A DNA stretch of 16,346 bases. It comes from an uncultured Oscillibacter sp. (GTDB lineage: Bacteria; Bacillota; Clostridia; Oscillospirales; Oscillospiraceae). Shown piece after piece: positions 13,841 to 16,346 of the stretch (position 1 is the first letter of the stretch; every line of letters begins with the position of its first letter). The DNA is taken from assembly GCF_910584465.1 (NCBI RefSeq), contig NZ_CAJUBK010000049.1, positions 1 through 16,346 of the forward strand, in the 5' to 3' direction. The position numbers and the translations under genes were made by a program. The notes under the pieces were generated by a model. That model made no database searches. It was not told the origin of the DNA and was given only the letters and a program-made list of their open reading frames with translations.

Positions 13841-15142
13841 TTAGTTCAATATCTGCCTCAGCTTCTCCACGCACTGGCCATAGCTGAACGCCTCGTCGAT
13901 CTCCTGGGTCAAGAACCCGTTCACCGCGTCGATCTTCGAGAGGGCGTAGTCCAGGTTCCGATTGGTCCCGGGCTTATAAGCGCCGATCGCCACCAGATCC
14001 GCGTTCTTCTCATAGGTGCTGAGGATGTCCCGGACCCGGGAGGCCAGCTGCCGGTGCTCCTTGTCGACGATCTCCACCATCAGACGGGAGATGCTGGCGG
14101 AGACATCGATGGCCGGGTAGTGGTTGCTGTTCGCCAGCGCGCGGGAGAGGACGATATGGCCGTCCAGGATGCCCCGGACGGTGTCGGCGATCGGTTCGTT
14201 GGTATCGTCGCCCTCCACCAGCACCGTATAGACGCCGGTGATCGAGCCTCTGTCGAAATTGCCGCTCCGCTCCAAGAGCTTGGGCATCTCCGCGTACATG
14301 GAAGGGGTGTAGCCCCGGGACACCGGGGGCTCGCCGATGGCGAGGCCGATCTCCCGCTGGGCCATGGCGAACCGGGTCAGGGAATCCATCATCAGCAGCA
14401 CGTCGTACCCCTGGTCCCGGAAATACTCCGCGATGCCCGTCGCCACGCTGGGGCATTTCATCCGCAGCATGGCGGGCTGGTCGGAGGTCGCCACCACCAG
14501 CACGGAGCGGCGCATCCCCTCCTCGCCCAGATCCTTCTGGACGAACTCCAGGACCTCCCGCCCGCGCTCGCCCACCAGGGCGATGACGTTGATATCCGCC
14601 TTGACGTTCTTCGCGATCATGCCCATCAGCGTGGACTTGCCCACGCCGGAGCCCGCGAAGATGCCGATGCGCTGGCCTTTCCCGATGGTGATCATGCCAT
14701 CGATGGCCTTGACTCCAAACTCCATCCGCTCCCGGATCGGGGGGCGGCGGAGGGGATTGATGTAAGAACCGCCGACGCAGTAGAGCTCGCCGCCCTCGAA
14801 GGTGGCCTTCCCGTCGATGGGCTGGCCCATGGCGTTGATGATGCGCCCCCGGAGGAACTCGCCTACCCGCAGCGTCAGCTGCCGTCCGGTGTTGCGGACG
14901 AAGTTGCCCGCCGAGATGCCCGCCATGTCGGAATAGGGCATCAGCAGGATGTGGTCGTTCTTGAAGCCCACCACCTCGGCGGTGACCTGCCCGCCGGAAT
15001 CGCCGTTGTAGATCCGGCAGATGTCGCCGACGGCCGCCCGGCCGCCGGACGCCTCGATGGACATCCCGACGATATTCTCGATCTTCCCGGTCAGGCTGTA
15101 GGTCTGCGCGTTATAGACCTGACGGATCATTTGCCGGAACAT
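13841..15142 (-). CDS. fliI: Flagellum-specific export ATPase FliI
   Basis: FliI is the F1-beta-like ATPase of the export apparatus. The 433-residue product has normal length. Walker A is AGSGVGKS (163–170), with the catalytic Glu region GERGRE (191–196), and Walker B is DVLLMMDS (247–254, D253). The family block GEPPVSRGYTPSMYAEMPKL is at 270–289. The N-terminal barrel domain is complete. ATG start with AGGAG upstream; it lies 16 nt after fliH and 15 nt before fliJ. Every expected catalytic element is present. Confidence 0.98.
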   Translation of the reverse strand: MFRQMIRQVYNAQTYSLTGKIENIVGMSIEASGGRAAVGDICRIYNGDSGGQVTAEVVGFKNDHILLMPYSDMAGISAGNFVRNTGRQLTLRVGEFLRGRIINAMGQPIDGKATFEGGELYCVGGSYINPLRRPPIRERMEFGVKAIDGMITIGKGQRIGIFAGSGVGKSTLMGMIAKNVKADINVIALVGERGREVLEFVQKDLGEEGMRRSVLVVATSDQPAMLRMKCPSVATGIAEYFRDQGYDVLLMMDSLTRFAMAQREIGLAIGEPPVSRGYTPSMYAEMPKLLERSGNFDRGSITGVYTVLVEGDDTNEPIADTVRGILDGHIVLSRALANSNHYPAIDVSASISRLMVEIVDKEHRQLASRVRDILSTYEKNADLVAIGAYKPGTNRNLDYALSKIDAVNGFLTQEIDEAFSYGQCVEKLRQILN

Positions 15143-15158
15143 AGCTTCTCCTTTTGCC

Positions 15159-16067
15159 TCACACGCCGCCGCCCAGGTTCAGGTTCAAACTGCCGAAGCC
15201 GACGCCCTCCTCCATGGGACCGGCGTCGGACAGCAGCGTCCGGATGTTGTCCATCTGGGTGGCGGCGCTGGCGTCCACGATCTCGTCGGGCGTCTCGATG
15301 ATGCAGGTGCCCGCCTCGTCGTCCGCCATGGGGATGATGCGCACCCGGTCGCTGAGGGCCGAGAGCGCCGTCATCAGCGAGGCGGGGACCTTGGCCAGGT
15401 GCTTGGCGTCGCATTCCGCGATATAGATATGGGCCCACTCCCGGCGCTTGCGCTTGTCGATGGCGGTCTGTATCATCCGGCAGATGACCTCGCTGCTGCT
15501 CTTGAGGCTGACGCAGACCACCTTCTCCGCGATGGCGATGGCGAGGTCCCGCAGCTCTTCCACATTGTCGTCCATCTGCCGGTCCAGCGCGGAGCCGGCC
15601 CGCTCCAAAAAGGCGTCGAACTCGGCGGCCAGAGCGGCGGCCTGCCGTTCCTGGGACCTGCGTCCCTCCTCGATGGCCTGGGCCACGCCCTGGGCCACGC
15701 CCTCGGCCCGCCCGGCCTCCAGCCCGCTCTGGCGGGAGGTCTCATAGAGCTCCTGAGAGCGGACCTCCGCCTCCAGCCGGGCCTGATCCACGATCTCCTG
15801 GGCCCGCCGGCGGGCGTCCGCCAGGATCTGCTCCGCCTGGATCTGGGCGAAGCTCACCGGATCGGCCTCCGGCTCCTCGGGAGGGGCGTCTCCTTCTTCC
15901 TCCGCTCCGATCCGGACGTCCAGCTCCGGCGGCCCCGCCTCCGTCTCCCCGCCGGAGGGCGGCGGGGGGGCGGCGGGCTCCTCGTCTTCCAGGATCAGCT
16001 CCTCCGCCTGGGGGAAGCGGTAAGGCTCGGCCTTGGGGCGCAGGATGGCTTTCCAAATATTAGGCAA
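15159..16067 (-). CDS. fliH: Flagellar export ATPase regulator FliH
   Basis: FliH is the peripheral stator of the export ATPase, holding FliI to the C-ring. The 302-residue product has an acidic Pro-rich N-terminal region (about 20–70) and a long coiled coil (about 73–150) with the FliH-type run of GxxxG units (115–127, GLEAGRAEGVAQG). A C-terminal domain follows with CIIETPDEIVDASAATQMDNIR (about 255–276). The start is TTG (16065–16067) with AAAGGA about 8 nt upstream, overlapping the 3' end of fliG by 8 nt, so it is probably translationally coupled. Confidence 0.95.
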   Translation of the reverse strand: MPNIWKAILRPKAEPYRFPQAEELILEDEEPAAPPPPSGGETEAGPPELDVRIGAEEEGDAPPEEPEADPVSFAQIQAEQILADARRRAQEIVDQARLEAEVRSQELYETSRQSGLEAGRAEGVAQGVAQAIEEGRRSQERQAAALAAEFDAFLERAGSALDRQMDDNVEELRDLAIAIAEKVVCVSLKSSSEVICRMIQTAIDKRKRREWAHIYIAECDAKHLAKVPASLMTALSALSDRVRIIPMADDEAGTCIIETPDEIVDASAATQMDNIRTLLSDAGPMEEGVGFGSLNLNLGGGV

Positions 16068-16346
16068 TGATATCGTCCTTTCCGCCCTTCAGGATGATGA
16101 TCTCACCCTTCTCCTCCAGTCCGCGGATGATGCCGACGATGCGCTGCTGGGCCTCCTCCACGTCCTTCATGCGGACGTTGGTGGTGATCTCCAGGTCGTC
16201 CTTGATGCTCTGGGCCATACGGGTGGACATGTTGGTGAACAGCTTGTTGGCCACCTCCGAATTGGCCGCCTTGAGGGCCAGCACCAGATCCCTGGGGTCG
16301 CAGTCCCGGACGAAGCGCTGCACGGAGCGGTCGTCCATGGTGATGA
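16060..16346 (-). CDS. fliG: Flagellar motor switch protein FliG, C-terminal part only
   Basis: FliG is the rotor protein on which the stator pushes. Only the last ~95 codons lie in the window; the frame is open to the right edge. They form the torque domain (DDRSVQRFVRDCDPRDLVLALK, then NMSTRMAQSIKDD, then VRMKDVEEAQQRIV). The residues equivalent to E. coli K264, R281, D288, D289 and R297 are all present. The usual GPVRL is TNVRM here. It overlaps the fliH start by 8 nt. Confidence 0.96.
   Translation of the reverse strand, partial: ITMDDRSVQRFVRDCDPRDLVLALKAANSEVANKLFTNMSTRMAQSIKDDLEITTNVRMKDVEEAQQRIVGIIRGLEEKGEIIILKGGKDDIIA

Noticed and set aside
12083..15301. A 1072-codon open frame on the plus strand, opposite fliK to fliH
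   Set aside because: Its product is a Leu/His/Gly/Arg-rich low-complexity chain with no domain, running antisense across five proven genes. High GC content removes stop codons from the opposite strand; it is a shadow frame.
1..16346. Mobile element, CRISPR array, tRNA or a novel defence cassette
   Set aside because: No terminal repeats, transposase or integrase frames, spacer-like repeats or tRNA-like folds were seen; all coding space is taken by flagellar genes.

Overview
The window is one uninterrupted block of flagellar motor and export-apparatus genes, all on the minus strand. It reads from the right edge (fliG, 3' end only) to the left edge (flhA, 5' part only). Minus-strand gene order is fliG'–fliH–fliI–fliJ–fliK–flgD–flgX-like–flgE–flbD/swrD–motA–motB–fliM–fliY–cheY–fliO–fliP–fliQ–fliR–flhB–flhA'. 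Gaps run from small overlaps up to 116 nt, so a long co-transcribed fla/che operon is likely. No tRNA, rRNA, CRISPR array, transposase or phage gene was seen, and no stretch over 300 nt lacks a gene.

The order matches the Bacillus/Clostridium type of fla/che operon. Markers of a Gram-positive-type flagellum are FliY (two CheC-like phosphatase halves plus a FliN domain), SwrD/FlbD, the small FlgX-like protein and cheY between fliY and fliO. The DNA is very GC-rich, which fits a GC-rich motile member of the Clostridia, perhaps Oscillospirales. That placement is inference from gene order and composition; no taxonomic marker lies in the window.

Regions: (1) 16346–13370, C-ring torque protein end, export ATPase and its stator and stalk (FliG, FliH, FliI, FliJ). 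(2) 13282–9767, hook assembly (FliK ruler, FlgD cap scaffold, FlgX-like, FlgE hook). (3) 9688–7722, power unit (SwrD/FlbD, MotA, MotB). (4) 7605–4728, switch and signal input (FliM, FliY, CheY). (5) 4723–1, membrane export gate (FliO, FliP, FliQ, FliR, FlhB, FlhA).

This is a known system, not a new one. The points that stand out are: a 42-bp exact duplication that gives FliY two internal EIEAMMAG motifs; an in-frame echo of the MotB C-terminus just after the motB stop codon; strong GC-rich hairpins without U-runs at several gene junctions, including both sides of flgE; a hook protein with four cysteines; a FlgD whose usual C-terminal half is replaced by an acidic Gly/Thr-rich tail; a PomA/PomB-like stator; fliL and ylxF missing from their usual places; and TTG start codons on fliH, fliP, flhB and flhA.
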